From Marinobacter pelagius (GTDB taxonomy: Bacteria; Pseudomonadota; Gammaproteobacteria; Pseudomonadales; Oleiphilaceae): a stretch of 64,000 nucleotides of DNA. A model generated the notes under the pieces. That model was not told where the DNA came from and searched no databases. It was given only the letters and a program-made list of their open reading frames with translations. This document shows, piece by piece, positions 17,827-27,707 of this stretch. The stretch spans positions 62,001 through 126,000 of the forward strand of contig NZ_FOUR01000007.1 of assembly GCF_900114925.1 (NCBI RefSeq), given 5' to 3'. Made by a program: the position numbers and the translations under genes. How positions within the stretch are numbered: position 1 is the stretch's first letter; each line of letters starts with the position of its first letter.

Positions 17827-20061
17827 ATGAATAAGCAGTCCGGCATACATTACCTCCGCGACCCCAAGCAAGCAGCCAGCAGCAAACCGGTTCCTGCAGA
17901 GGTTACACGTATTCGTGACACGGTGGTCGCCGGACTGGGCGATCTGCTGCAGGGAGCCTTTGACGCTGTCGACGACTCCCTGTTCGAGCTGGCTAACAAT
18001 GCCCGCAGTAACAACGAGCAGAATCGCTACTTCGAGGCGATGCGGGAAATCCGCATCAAGCGCAAGGGCGTGGAGCGCCAGTTCCAGACTTCTGTCGCCG
18101 GATTGTTTGCCGATCCCCCTCGCACCGGCCAGACCCAGGGCGAAACTCCCGCCTACAGCACCAGCGCCGATACGCTGTCGCTGGTCGGTGACGAAGACCT
18201 CGAAGAGCAGGTTGCCCTCAACGCCATGATCGGCAAGGCCAGGGCCCACTTCCAGGGGCCGCTGCTTCAGCTGCAGGCGCGCTTCAGCCAGGTCTATCCG
18301 GACGCCAGTGATGAGGCCCCGGTCAACCCCATGGCCCCCGAGCATCTCTGCGGTGCCTTTATCGAGGCCATTCACGCACTGGAAATCCAGATCCGGGAAC
18401 GACTCATCCTGCTCAAGCAGTTCGACCGCTACGTGGTATCGAACCTGGGCATGCTCCTGGACGAAGCCAACCGTATTCTGATCCAGGCGGGCATCATTCC
18501 CAATTTCCGGTACCACGGAAAGTCCGGCCAACAGGCGGAGAAGAAACGCACCGAGGCATCGACCGCGGCGTCGCAGTCGACGGCAGAAAGGCCCGGCACC
18601 GGCGGAGCGGCCGGTGGCGAGGAAGCCAGCCCCGTTTTCGAGCAGATCCGGCAGATGCTGGCCATGCAGCGGGCCAATGCCGGCATTCCCGCCCGATCCT
18701 CCAATACCCAGATCCGGGTTGTAGGCCATGCTGAGCTCGCCAGCCTTCTGAGCGCCATACCGCTGGCCGACTCCTATTCACCGGATGGCGACCTGAGCGA
18801 GGGCGAACCGGTGACCGTGGATCTCCGTGCCATCGTCGAGCAATTGCTGGCCAGGACAGAATCGGAAGATGGCCGCAAGCCCGCCCTTAACGAGGTAGAC
18901 GAGGATCTCATCAACCTCGTATCGATGCTGTTCGAATTCATCCTGGACGACTACAACCTGTCGGCACCGGTCCAGGTACTGATCAGTCGCCTGCAGATCC
19001 CGATCCTGAAAGTGGTTATCCGGGACAAATCGTTCTTCAGCCAGGCCTCCCACCCGGCCAGGAAACTGCTCAACTCGCTGGCACGGGCCGGTATCGGCTG
19101 GAGCAAGAGCGACGAAAAGGCCAAGGACAAGCTCTACAGCCAGATCCACGAAACAGTCCAGAGAATTCTCAACGAGTTTGACGGTGATATCAGCCTGTTC
19201 GACTCCTTGAACCGGGAGTTTGAACAGTTCCTCGAACGAGAGAACCGCAAGGCGTCCCTGGTCGAGCAGCGCACCCGGGAATCCGAGCGCGGACGGATCA
19301 AGTCCCAACAGGCTCAACAGACCGTCGACACCATCCTCCGCAAGAAGCTCGCACGGCACAGATTGCCGGAAGTTGTGCGTGACCTGCTGGTCAATGGCTG
19401 GAGCCGCTTCATGTTCCTGGCTTACCTGCGGGATGATGTGGAGCACCGCTGGCAGGAGTCGGTCAAGGTAGTCGACGACCTGATCTGGTGCCTGCACCCC
19501 CATAACGGGGATGAAGAACGCGATCAGTGGGTCCGGGTCGTTCCCGGTCTGCTCAAGACCCTGCGAGCCGGCCTTGAGGAAGTTTCCTACAACTCCTCTC
19601 GACTTGACGAAACCATGGCTCAGCTGAAACACGAACTGGCAGAGGCCTTCCGCACCAACGCGGTCGCCGAGACCGTGCAGGAATCACCAGAGGAAGCCGC
19701 CGAAACCGGGGAAGAAGGCGAACTTCCCGGCGCCCAGAAGAGCGCGGTGGAACGCCAGCAGGAACTGGAGGACGCGGCTATCGCCGAATTCGTCACCCAG
19801 ATCGACAGCATCGAGATCGGTGACTGGGTGGAATTCCGCCTGGTCAACGGTGCCAGTTTCCGGTGCAAGCTCTCGGCCATTATCGAAGAGGCGGATTCGT
19901 TTGTCTTCGTGAACCGCATGGGGCTCAAGGTGATCGAAAAGACCCGCCTGGAACTGGCCCACGAGATGCGTCGCGGCCGGCTCACCCTGCTGGAACAGGG
20001 CGCCCTGATTGACCGGGCACTCGACGCCGTTGTCGGCTCACTGCGGAGCAAGACCGCCTGA
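17827..20061 (+). CDS. DUF1631-family protein
   Basis: A 744-residue cytoplasmic protein without membrane segments, matching DUF1631 proteins of pseudomonads and relatives (RDTVVAGLGDLLQGAFDAVDD near the N-terminus; ISRLQIPILKVVIRDKSFF near residue 390; HPARKLLNSLARAGIGW near residue 415). The function of the family is unknown. The end, from about residue 650 (IGDWVEFRLVNGASFRCKL...RMGLKVIEKT), looks like a small beta-barrel that could be a divergent PilZ-type domain; that is inference. Start ATG has a strong ribosome-binding site (AGGAGAAGG). The TonB-like gene follows after 5 bases. Confidence 0.8.
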   Translation: MNKQSGIHYLRDPKQAASSKPVPAEVTRIRDTVVAGLGDLLQGAFDAVDDSLFELANNARSNNEQNRYFEAMREIRIKRKGVERQFQTSVAGLFADPPRTGQTQGETPAYSTSADTLSLVGDEDLEEQVALNAMIGKARAHFQGPLLQLQARFSQVYPDASDEAPVNPMAPEHLCGAFIEAIHALEIQIRERLILLKQFDRYVVSNLGMLLDEANRILIQAGIIPNFRYHGKSGQQAEKKRTEASTAASQSTAERPGTGGAAGGEEASPVFEQIRQMLAMQRANAGIPARSSNTQIRVVGHAELASLLSAIPLADSYSPDGDLSEGEPVTVDLRAIVEQLLARTESEDGRKPALNEVDEDLINLVSMLFEFILDDYNLSAPVQVLISRLQIPILKVVIRDKSFFSQASHPARKLLNSLARAGIGWSKSDEKAKDKLYSQIHETVQRILNEFDGDISLFDSLNREFEQFLERENRKASLVEQRTRESERGRIKSQQAQQTVDTILRKKLARHRLPEVVRDLLVNGWSRFMFLAYLRDDVEHRWQESVKVVDDLIWCLHPHNGDEERDQWVRVVPGLLKTLRAGLEEVSYNSSRLDETMAQLKHELAEAFRTNAVAETVQESPEEAAETGEEGELPGAQKSAVERQQELEDAAIAEFVTQIDSIEIGDWVEFRLVNGASFRCKLSAIIEEADSFVFVNRMGLKVIEKTRLELAHEMRRGRLTLLEQGALIDRALDAVVGSLRSKTA

Positions 20062-20066
20062 CGCCA

Positions 20067-20870
20067 ATGTCAGTGCCCCACCCTTCAGTAAAAGGGCTAC
20101 CGGACAGCTACCGGATAGCCCTCGCGCTGTCCATTGCTATCCTCCTGCACACACTGTTCCTTTCCGGGCTTCCGTTGCCAAAAACGGAAGCGCCGGAACA
20201 CCCTCACCGACTGACCCTCGAGCTGCTGACTGCCGGGGCTACCCCGGCAACATCCAGTCAGCCCGCGACACCTGCCGAGACACAGCCCTGGGAGCAACCT
20301 GCCGAGCGAAATCCCCGGTTCGAAATACCCGAACCTGCCACCGAGGTACCTCCCGAGCCCACCCGGGTTACCTCGGCATCGTCGCCCCGGACAGTCTCCG
20401 AACCTTCACCGGAGAACAGCCCGCCTGCGCCGGACCAAACCACGCCTGAACCGGCCGAACTGCAAACCAGTCCATCAAAGCCAGCCAGTGTTGCCAGCGA
20501 GGCAGGCGAGCCCGAGGAGATAAAGGAAGAGGCTGCCAACACGGAGCTGACCCGGATCACCCGGTCGCCAAGCCAGCAGGATCCCTACCTGGTCCGGCTC
20601 GCGGTACACCTGGCCAGGGAACTGGAACGACTTCGGGTGCCGGCCATTAGCCAGCTGACAGACAGTGCCAGGATGGAGATCGAGCTTCAGCTGATGAAAA
20701 ATGGAGCCCTGACCCGGGCCAGAGTGGTGAAATCGACGGGGATTCAAACAGTGGACGAAGCCGCTTATCGCGCGGCCCTTGCGGCAAGCCCCTACCCGGA
20801 GCCTCCTGCGGACAGTGAAACCGGGGACCGCTTCGAGGTGGAACTGGTGTTCTCCCCGAAGCGTCTCTAA
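20067..20870 (+). CDS. TonB-like energy-transducer protein
   Basis: A 267-residue protein with a short cytoplasmic N-terminus, one transmembrane segment (about residues 14-33, IALALSIAILLHTLFLSGLP) and a long Pro/Glu-rich periplasmic spacer to about residue 165. The C-terminal TonB domain includes MEIELQLMKNGALTRARVVKSTG and VDEAAYRAALAASPYPEPP. TonB proteins transmit proton-motive force to outer-membrane receptors. No exbB-exbD pair is nearby, so it may be a TonB paralogue. It is only 5 bases after the DUF1631 gene and probably cotranscribed. Confidence 0.78.
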   Translation: MSVPHPSVKGLPDSYRIALALSIAILLHTLFLSGLPLPKTEAPEHPHRLTLELLTAGATPATSSQPATPAETQPWEQPAERNPRFEIPEPATEVPPEPTRVTSASSPRTVSEPSPENSPPAPDQTTPEPAELQTSPSKPASVASEAGEPEEIKEEAANTELTRITRSPSQQDPYLVRLAVHLARELERLRVPAISQLTDSARMEIELQLMKNGALTRARVVKSTGIQTVDEAAYRAALAASPYPEPPADSETGDRFEVELVFSPKRL

Positions 20871-20885
20871 TTCCCCTGGCGAAGA

Positions 20886-21212
20886 TCAGGCCTCGGCTTG
20901 CTTGGCCGCTTCCTTGACCATCTTGGCCAGCTCACCGCTTTCGGACATCTCCAGAACGATGTCACAACCGCCTACCAGCTCGCCATTGATATAGAGCTGT
21001 GGATAGGTCGGCCAGCTTGAGTAGACCTTCAGCGCTTCCCGCAGTTCCTGGTTGTCCAGGATGTTGACGAATGCGAAACGCTCGCCACAGGCCATCAGCG
21101 CCTGCACGGTCTTGGCGGAGAAACCGCATTGCGGAGCCTGCGGGGTGCCCTTCATGTACAGAATGATCGGGTTTTCTTCGAGCTGGCTCTTGATGGTTTC
21201 ATTGATGTCCAT
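20886..21212 (-). CDS. grxD: Monothiol glutaredoxin (Grx4/GrxD)
   Basis: A 108-residue protein with the monothiol active site CGFS near residue 30, the GSH/Fe-S-binding WPTYPQLYINGELVGG near residues 68-83, and GGCDIV. CGFS glutaredoxins carry and deliver [2Fe-2S] clusters, often with BolA proteins. ATG 21212 is chosen over the ATG six bases upstream because the ribosome-binding site AGAGGTGA is at proper distance from it. It is convergent with the TonB-like gene and divergent from argF. Confidence 0.95.
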   Translation of the reverse strand: MDINETIKSQLEENPIILYMKGTPQAPQCGFSAKTVQALMACGERFAFVNILDNQELREALKVYSSWPTYPQLYINGELVGGCDIVLEMSESGELAKMVKEAAKQAEA

Positions 21213-21437
21213 GAACATTCACCTCTGATTGAAAACGGAATCGCCCTCGGGCAATCTGCTGAGCTTATTGTACACGTGTCCGGGACCGGCCACCAAACAC
21301 CCGGAAGGGGTAGGCAGCGTTGTCATCCCTCCCCCGAAGGGCTAGACTTGATGCCCCGTTTTTCCCGGCACAGCTTTCCATCAACCAGACATCAGGAACC
21401 CCGCGAGTCGCGGTTTCATTGAGGTAAGGGCCATTTC

Positions 21438-22352
21438 ATGGCGGCACGACATTTTCTGACACTGAATGACATGTCCACCGGCGAGCTGGAGCAGCTGCTG
21501 GACCATGCAACCAAACTCCGTAACGAGTGGCGGCAGGGCAAGGTACGCGATTCCCTGAAAAACCGCGTGCTGGCCATGATCTTCGAGAAGTCCTCGACCC
21601 GCACGCGAGTGTCCTTTGAAGCCGGCATGACCCAGCTCGGCGGTTCGGCCCTGTTTCTGTCTCCCCGGGATACCCAGCTCGGGCGCGGCGAGCCCATCGA
21701 GGACTCCGCCATTGTCATCTCCAGCATGGTCGACGCGGTGATGATCCGCACCTTTGCCCATGAGACGGTCGAACGCTTTGCGGCGGCCTCCCGCGTGCCG
21801 GTGATCAATGCCCTCACCGATGATTTCCATCCGTGCCAGTTACTGGCCGACATGCAGACCTATCGCGAACACCGCGGCAGCATTCGCGGCGCCACGGTGG
21901 CCTGGATAGGCGATGGCAACAACATGTGCCATTCCTACATCAACGCAGCCACCCGCTTCGATTTTCACCTGAACGTGGCCTGCCCCGAGGGCTATGAACC
22001 CAGCGAGACCCTGATGAAGGAGCACGGCGACCGTGTCACTATCGTCCGGGATCCGGCCGAGGCCGCCAGAGGTGCCCAGCTGCTGGTCACCGACGTCTGG
22101 GCGTCCATGGGCCAGGAAGATGAGCAGAAAGCCCGGGAAAAGGCCTTCCGGGACTACCAGATCAACCCGGATCTGATGGCCGTGGCGGACAAGGACGCCC
22201 TGTTCATGCACTGCCTGCCGGCCCATCGCGGCGAAGAGATTTCCGCCGACATGATGGAACATCCGGGGTCCGTGGTCTGGGATGAGGCAGAAAACCGCCT
22301 GCATGCCCAGAAAGCCCTGCTCGAGTTCCTTATTCTCAACCGGTTGGACTGA
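21438..22352 (+). CDS. argF: Ornithine carbamoyltransferase
   Basis: A 304-residue enzyme forming citrulline from ornithine and carbamoyl phosphate in arginine synthesis. Carbamoyl-phosphate motif STRTRVSFE is near residues 53-61, and the ornithine-binding motif [10 protein letters not shown] near residues 257-266. [12 protein letters not shown], with the conserved HPxQ, is near residue 132. Length is typical. An ABC transporter ATPase gene starts 3 bases after its stop. Confidence 0.97.
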   Translation: MAARHFLTLNDMSTGELEQLLDHATKLRNEWRQGKVRDSLKNRVLAMIFEKSSTRTRVSFEAGMTQLGGSALFLSPRDTQLGRGEPIEDSAIVISSMVDAVMIRTFAHETVERFAAASRVPVINALTDDFHPCQLLADMQTYREHRGSIRGATVAWIGDGNNMCHSYINAATRFDFHLNVACPEGYEPSETLMKEHGDRVTIVRDPAEAARGAQLLVTDVWASMGQEDEQKAREKAFRDYQINPDLMAVADKDALFMHCLPAHRGEEISADMMEHPGSVVWDEAENRLHAQKALLEFLILNRLD

Positions 22353-22355
22353 TCT

Positions 22356-23429
22356 ATGGGTGTGCCCCCTTCCCCTGCCGGGGACTGGTTACTGGAAGTC
22401 AATAACCTGTCCTGCGGCTATGGCGCCGACTCCGTGGTCAAGGGAGTCAATTTCGCGCTCAGCCATGGCGATATTGGCTGTCTGCTTGGCCCCAGCGGCT
22501 GCGGCAAGAGTACCATCCTGCGGGCACTGGCCGGCTTCCTCCCCCTGAACAGCGGCGAGATTCGTCTGGAATCGCAGACCATCAGTCTGCCCGGCCGCAC
22601 CCTGGCACCGGAGAAACGCCGGATCGGCATGGTGTTCCAGGACTATGCCCTGTTTCCCCACCTGACCATCGCCGACAACGTCGGTTTTGGTCTGAAGGGC
22701 CTGAGCAAGGCGGAACGGCGCCAGAAAGTCATGGAACTTCTGGAAGTGGTGCATCTGCAGGATCTGGCGAACAGTTACCCCCACGAACTCTCTGGCGGTC
22801 AGCAGCAACGGGTAGCCCTGGCCAGGGCACTGGCACCAGAGCCGACCCTGATCCTTCTGGATGAGCCCTTTTCCAACCTGGATGCGGACCTGCGCCGGCG
22901 CCTGAGCCTGGATGTACGGGAGATTCTCAAGACCCTTGGCATCAGTGCCATCCTGGTCACCCATGACCAGCAGGAAGCCTTTGCCATGTGTGATCAGGTT
23001 GCGGTACTGAAAGGTGGCGAACTGCTCCAGTGGGATGTTCCCTACAACCTGTACCATGAGCCGGCAAACCGGTTTGTGGCCAGTTTCGTCGGTCAGGGCG
23101 GGTTCATACCGGGCAAGGCCCTCGGGCCCGACACCATCGAATCGGAGCTGGGCGTGATCCACGGCAACCGGGCCTATAAATGGGAACCGGGCACCCTGGT
23201 GGACGTGCTCATCCGTCCGGACGACATCGTCTACGACGAGAACTCGGACCTGCGCCCGAAAGTGGTGGAAAAGACCTTTGCCGGTACCTCGACCCTTTAC
23301 CGTTTCCGCTGTTCCGAGGAAACCGAGTTCGAAGCCCTGTTCCGGAGCCATTTGGACTTCCACCTGGGCGAACAGGTTCCGGTCCGGGTCGAGGCCGACC
23401 ACCTCATTGCCTTCGAGCGCACCGGCTGA
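22356..23429 (+). CDS. ABC transporter ATPase, FbpC/PotA type, without partner genes
   Basis: A 357-residue ATPase with Walker A GPSGCGKST near residues 46-54, signature LSGGQQQR near 145-152, Walker B LILLDEPF near 165-172, and a C-terminal TOBE-like regulatory domain (about residues 250-355). It is most like ferric-iron (FbpC/AfuC) or polyamine/sulfate importer ATPases. No permease or binding-protein gene is adjacent, so it must work with subunits encoded elsewhere, or serve another role. It begins 3 bases after argF and is likely cotranscribed with it. Confidence 0.85.
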   Translation: MGVPPSPAGDWLLEVNNLSCGYGADSVVKGVNFALSHGDIGCLLGPSGCGKSTILRALAGFLPLNSGEIRLESQTISLPGRTLAPEKRRIGMVFQDYALFPHLTIADNVGFGLKGLSKAERRQKVMELLEVVHLQDLANSYPHELSGGQQQRVALARALAPEPTLILLDEPFSNLDADLRRRLSLDVREILKTLGISAILVTHDQQEAFAMCDQVAVLKGGELLQWDVPYNLYHEPANRFVASFVGQGGFIPGKALGPDTIESELGVIHGNRAYKWEPGTLVDVLIRPDDIVYDENSDLRPKVVEKTFAGTSTLYRFRCSEETEFEALFRSHLDFHLGEQVPVRVEADHLIAFERTG

Positions 23430-23435
23430 GATTCT

Positions 23436-24917
23436 TCACCGGTTACACACCCGGTCGACCGCGTCCAGCCAGCCGGCGTACAGGGATTCCCGCAGTGACG
23501 GCCTCATGTCCGGACGGAACTGGCGCTCGCACTCCCATAGCCGGGAAATCTCCTCCAGACTGCTGTAGACGCCGGTCTGCAAACCGGCCAGGTAGGCGGC
23601 GCCCAGAGCGGTGGTTTCGGTGATCCGCGGCCGGTCCACGGTGACATTGAGAATGTCTGCCAGGAACTGCATGACCCAGTCGTTCACCGCCATGCCACCA
23701 TCCACCCGCAGGGATTCCAGGCGGGCGCCGTCATTCTGGATGGCCCGCACCAGGTCCTTGGTCTGGTAGCACACGGACTGCAACCCCGCTGTCACAATTT
23801 CCCCGATTCCGGTATCCCGGGTCAGCCCCATGATTGCCCCGCGGGCGTGGGGATCCCAGTGGGGGGCGCCCAGCCCCGTGAAAGCCGGAACCAGGTATAC
23901 CGCGTTCTCCACCCCCACGCGCTCGGCATGGGCCAGGGACTCACCGGCATGAGCAATCAGGCCCAGACCGTCCCGCAACCACTGCATGGCCGCCCCGGCC
24001 ACAAAAATACTTCCCTCCACCGCATAGGTCGGCTTGCCGTCGAGCCGGTACGACATGGTGGTCAATAACCGGTTCTCGGACCGCAGGGCCGTGTCGCCGG
24101 TATTGAGCATCAGGAAGCAACCCGTGCCGTAGGTGCTCTTGGCCATGCCGGGCTCGAAGCAGGCCTGTCCGATCAGGGCGGCGTGCTGGTCGCCGGCAAT
24201 GCCCGCCACCTGAAGCTCCGCGCCCAGCCATTCCCTCTCGGTGGTGCCGAAGTCCGCGGCGCAGTCCAGCACCTCGGGCAGCAGTTGACGGGGCACGCGG
24301 AACAGGTCCAGTAGCGTGTCGTCCCAGCTCTGGGTGTGGATATTGAACAGGGCGGTACGGGAGGCATTGGTGGCGTCGGTGTAATGGGAGCGGCCACCGG
24401 TCAGGTTCCAGAGCAGCCAGCTGTCCACCGTCCCGAAGGCAAGCTCTCCGGCTTCCGCCCGGGCCCTCGCGCCCTCAACATTATCAAGGATCCAGGAGAT
24501 CTTGGTGGCGGAAAAGTAGGGATCAATCAGCAGGCCTGTGCGCTCCACCACCACATTTTCAAAGCCATCCTCCTTGAGCTTGGTGCACCAGGAGGCGGTT
24601 CGGCGATCCTGCCAGACGATGGCGTGATGGATGGGCTTGCCGGTCGCCCGTTCCCAGATAACCGTGGTCTCGCGCTGGTTGGTAATCCCGATACCTGCGA
24701 CATCCGCCGCGTCGATTCCCGCCCTTTCCAGGGCGGACCGGCAGACCATCAGGGTACTGTCCCAGATCTCGAGCGCGTCGTGCTCGACCCAGCCGTCACG
24801 GGGAAAGTACTGGTGGAACTCCTGCTGGGCCACGCCCACGATGGTACCGGATGGGTCGAAGATGATCGCGCGCGAGCTGGTGGTTCCCTGGTCAATCGCA
24901 AGCAGGTAGCGGGTCAT
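23436..24917 (-). CDS. glpK: Glycerol kinase
   Basis: A 493-residue FGGY-family kinase that makes sn-glycerol 3-phosphate. The N-terminal phosphate loop [15 protein letters not shown] is at residues 7-21, and the FGGY motifs [15 protein letters not shown] (near residue 262) and [17 protein letters not shown] (near 399) are present. Length is typical (E. coli 502). glpF, glpD and glpR are not adjacent. It is convergent with the ABC ATPase gene. Confidence 0.97.
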   Translation of the reverse strand: MTRYLLAIDQGTTSSRAIIFDPSGTIVGVAQQEFHQYFPRDGWVEHDALEIWDSTLMVCRSALERAGIDAADVAGIGITNQRETTVIWERATGKPIHHAIVWQDRRTASWCTKLKEDGFENVVVERTGLLIDPYFSATKISWILDNVEGARARAEAGELAFGTVDSWLLWNLTGGRSHYTDATNASRTALFNIHTQSWDDTLLDLFRVPRQLLPEVLDCAADFGTTEREWLGAELQVAGIAGDQHAALIGQACFEPGMAKSTYGTGCFLMLNTGDTALRSENRLLTTMSYRLDGKPTYAVEGSIFVAGAAMQWLRDGLGLIAHAGESLAHAERVGVENAVYLVPAFTGLGAPHWDPHARGAIMGLTRDTGIGEIVTAGLQSVCYQTKDLVRAIQNDGARLESLRVDGGMAVNDWVMQFLADILNVTVDRPRITETTALGAAYLAGLQTGVYSSLEEISRLWECERQFRPDMRPSLRESLYAGWLDAVDRVCNR

Positions 24918-25002
24918 GGCAAGCCTCCTTTGTTTTCCGCAAGTCTACCAGCAGAAACCATTGAAGGAGAGGCGCAGGGTCCGGAATCGGGAGGAAGGGC
25001 AT

Positions 25003-25030
25003 AAAAAAAGGGCCGGAAAAACCGGCCCTT
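25003..25030 (-). terminator. Terminator after the two-component operon
   Basis: A nine-base-pair stem, AAGGGCCGG (25008-25016) with CCGGCCCTT (25022-25030), closes a five-base loop and is followed on the minus strand by a run of T (25009-25003). It lies about 150 bases past the sensor-kinase stop and would end that operon. The bases 25031-25177 between them show nothing I recognise. Confidence 0.85.
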
Positions 25031-25177
25031 AAATGACGAATGAAACAAGGAAAGTTCGTAAGAACTACAACCTCAAAAGTCATCCCTTACGCTTTTGATT
25101 ATGGGCATCCGGGGAAAAACCGTCAGTTGGCGTTATGTAGCGGCTTTGTTACATCAGGTGAGGCAGTGAGGCCTGGT

Positions 25178-26752
25178 TCACAAAACCGAATCCGCCGGCT
25201 TCCGCCTCGGCCAGACCAGGCTGAAGCGTGCGCCGCCAAGCTCATCGCTCCTGCTGACGAAGGCCTGGCCACCATGCCAATAGAGGATTCGGCGAACTAT
25301 GGACAAACCCAGTCCATAGCCGCCCGAGGTCCGCGTCCGGCTGTCATCGAGCCGGGCAAACGCGGTAAAGACCTTCTCCCAGTCCTCTTCGGGGACACCC
25401 GGGCCGTCATCCTCGACATCCACCCGGCAGTTGTCCTCATCAATCCGGCAACGAACCAGCACGCGGCCGTTGGCGTAACGCCCGGCATTACCCACCAGGT
25501 TCTGGATCGCCCTGTGGATGTACCTTGGTTCGATATCCGACAATGAGCAACGCTCGGTGTCTTCGTCTATATCACTCTCGATGCTGAGGTCCGGGCGAAT
25601 CAACCTCTGCTCGGAAACCACCTGGCGCACAACCTCCGTTACCGAGTGCTCCCGCAACGAGAACACCGGGCCGCCCTGCTCCAGGCGGGCATAGGTGAGA
25701 ATCTCGTCAATCAGTTCATCCAGCTCCTGGATGTCGCCATCAATCCCCTCCAGCTGCTTCTGCAGCATGTCCTGGTCCTGACAATCCTCGATCATCTGGA
25801 CCCCGAAACGGATCCGGGCCACCGGGGTGCGCAGCTCATGGGAGACGGCATGAATCATCTCGCGCTGCACCTGCACCAGGCGCTGGATATGCTCCGCCAT
25901 GCCATTGAAGGCGGCCGCCAGGCGGCTTACCAGGGTGCCGGTGCCTGCGTCCACGCGCGCTCCCATCTCACCCCGGGCAATCCGGACGGCCACCGATTCC
26001 ACCTGCCGAAGATTGTTGTCCACGGCCTTGATCGCCAGCCACAAAGCCAGGGCCAGAACGCCGCCAACGAGTAATACCAGGAGAGTGATTACGGGCCATC
26101 CGTAGGGCGAGAACGGGGCCGGCAGCTCCACGTTCACCAGGGCGCCGTCACTCAGTCTCAACAGGGCGTCGCGACGGTCTCCGTGGTCCGGGCCGTACAA
26201 CACCACATCCTGCTCGGTGATCTGCTGCAACACCGGAGCGGGGGGCAACATCCCGGCCTCATCCAGCCATTCGATGGACACTCCCAGGTGACTGGCCAGG
26301 CGTACTGCCATGTCTTCCCTCCCCGCCCTGTTCACCGACTCCAGGTGCCAACGGACAACCAGGGCCAGGGCCCTGGAAACGCCCAGGTATGGCTCTTCAA
26401 AGCGCATCTGCAGGATGGTCCCGGCCGGAGTCTCGACCATCAGCCGGTAACCGATCGGTGCTTCTTCCGCCACGACCTGTCCATAGCCCAGGCGCTCTCC
26501 AATCACCGGCGATAATTCCATTTCTTCGGGGGGAAGGTTTTTCAGGCCATACCAGGCAGCCAGCCAGTGATACTGCTGCTCCGGCGACGGTGTCGCGGCC
26601 AGCCATCGCATCAGGGGTTCGGGAAAGCGCTCCAGCCAGAACTGGTGCCGGACGGAGTTGAGGCCATTGAAAAGGACAATACACAGGAGAACCACCAGTG
26701 CGGCCACACCGGCAAGACGGGCGTAAAGTTTGAGGAAAAGCTTCAGGGACAT
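25178..26752 (-). CDS. Sensor histidine kinase, RstB/OmpR-partner type
   Basis: A 524-residue inner-membrane kinase: first transmembrane helix at about residues 12-32, a periplasmic domain of about 180 residues, a second helix near 215-240, then HAMP. The H-box HAVSHELRTPVARIRFG is near residue 300, with N-box LVGNAGRYANGRV, DDGPGVPEEDW and GYGLGLSIVRRI. The layout is that of RstB-like kinases. Its signal is unknown. It lies 67 bases after its partner regulator, on the same strand. Confidence 0.9.
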   Translation of the reverse strand: MSLKLFLKLYARLAGVAALVVLLCIVLFNGLNSVRHQFWLERFPEPLMRWLAATPSPEQQYHWLAAWYGLKNLPPEEMELSPVIGERLGYGQVVAEEAPIGYRLMVETPAGTILQMRFEEPYLGVSRALALVVRWHLESVNRAGREDMAVRLASHLGVSIEWLDEAGMLPPAPVLQQITEQDVVLYGPDHGDRRDALLRLSDGALVNVELPAPFSPYGWPVITLLVLLVGGVLALALWLAIKAVDNNLRQVESVAVRIARGEMGARVDAGTGTLVSRLAAAFNGMAEHIQRLVQVQREMIHAVSHELRTPVARIRFGVQMIEDCQDQDMLQKQLEGIDGDIQELDELIDEILTYARLEQGGPVFSLREHSVTEVVRQVVSEQRLIRPDLSIESDIDEDTERCSLSDIEPRYIHRAIQNLVGNAGRYANGRVLVRCRIDEDNCRVDVEDDGPGVPEEDWEKVFTAFARLDDSRTRTSGGYGLGLSIVRRILYWHGGQAFVSRSDELGGARFSLVWPRRKPADSVL

Positions 26753-26819
26753 GTCAGGAATCCTGGCAGGCCCGCCCCGCCCCCATACTGCCCGGGGTTC
26801 GGAGCCGGCAACAGGAACG

Positions 26820-27557
26820 TCAGGCTTCCTTCACAAATAGGTAGCCCTTGCTGCGAACGGTCTTGATCCGGCGCGGATGGATAGGATCATCACCGATCTT
26901 CGGGCGGATCCGCGACACCCGGACATCAATTGAACGGTCCTGACCATCGTATTCAATGCCCCGGAGAGCGGTAAATATCTCTTCACGACTCAGCACACGA
27001 CCGGCGTTACTGGCCAGCAACCAGAGCAGGTCGAACTCCGCACTGGTCAGGTCAATGCTCTGGTCACTGAGCCAGGCTTCCCGCATGGAGCGGTCCACGA
27101 TCAGGTCATTGAACTGGAGTCGAACCGGCTCCTCAGCGGCAGCCTCTTCACCACCACCCTGGCCGGATTCGGTCACCCGCCTCAGCATGGCACGGATACG
27201 GGCCAGCAGGACCCTCGGCTTGACCGGCTTGCTGATGTAGTCGTCAGCGCCCATCTCCAACCCGAGCACCTGGTCCAGGTCATCGGTACGGGCGGTGAGC
27301 ATGATGATCGGGCCGTTATAGAACGGACGCACCTTGCGACAGACCGACAGGCCATCTTCACCGGGCAACATCAGGTCCAGAACCACCAGATCCGGCTGCT
27401 CGCTGCGGATCCGTTCGACCGCTGCCGAACCGTTTGCCTCAAGGCTTACGATCAGTCCATTGCTTTCCAGATATTCACGGGTCAGCTCTGCGAGCCGTTC
27501 GTCGTCCTCAACAATGAGAATTCGCCAACTTTCGTTCGTCTGTTCCACGCCATCCAT
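26820..27557 (-). CDS. OmpR-family response regulator, RstA-like
   Basis: A 245-residue regulator with an N-terminal receiver domain (RILIVEDDERL; phospho-acceptor Asp in DLVVLDLMLPGEDG near residue 61; KPVKP near 113) and a C-terminal winged helix (about residues 145-243, ending KTVRSKGYLFV). It pairs with the downstream kinase. The order regulator-kinase and the sequence resemble RstA/RstB, but this is not certain. It is divergent from olsB across a 237-base gap. Confidence 0.92.
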   Translation of the reverse strand: MDGVEQTNESWRILIVEDDERLAELTREYLESNGLIVSLEANGSAAVERIRSEQPDLVVLDLMLPGEDGLSVCRKVRPFYNGPIIMLTARTDDLDQVLGLEMGADDYISKPVKPRVLLARIRAMLRRVTESGQGGGEEAAAEEPVRLQFNDLIVDRSMREAWLSDQSIDLTSAEFDLLWLLASNAGRVLSREEIFTALRGIEYDGQDRSIDVRVSRIRPKIGDDPIHPRRIKTVRSKGYLFVKEA

Positions 27558-27627
27558 CTCTGGTTTTGTTATTCCGGTTTCGGTTGCTTACAGCTCCTGA
27601 CAATACAGGCAACCCGATGTAACAGCA

Positions 27628-27656
27628 ATTATACATGCAATTCAGAAATATACATG
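27628..27656 (-). promoter_or_regulatory. Response-regulator promoter with two TATACATG direct repeats
   Basis: On the minus strand a perfect -10 TATAAT lies at 27633-27628, about 70 bases before the regulator start. TATACATG occurs twice on the plus strand (27630-27637 and 27649-27656), 19 bases apart, one copy overlapping the -10. OmpR-family regulators often bind direct repeats at their own promoters, so these may be autoregulatory sites. No convincing -35 is seen. Confidence 0.45.
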
Positions 27657-27707
27657 GAAGCGCCTCGCCGTTACACCCCGTGACAAATCGGCCTGCACTG
27701 ACAACGC

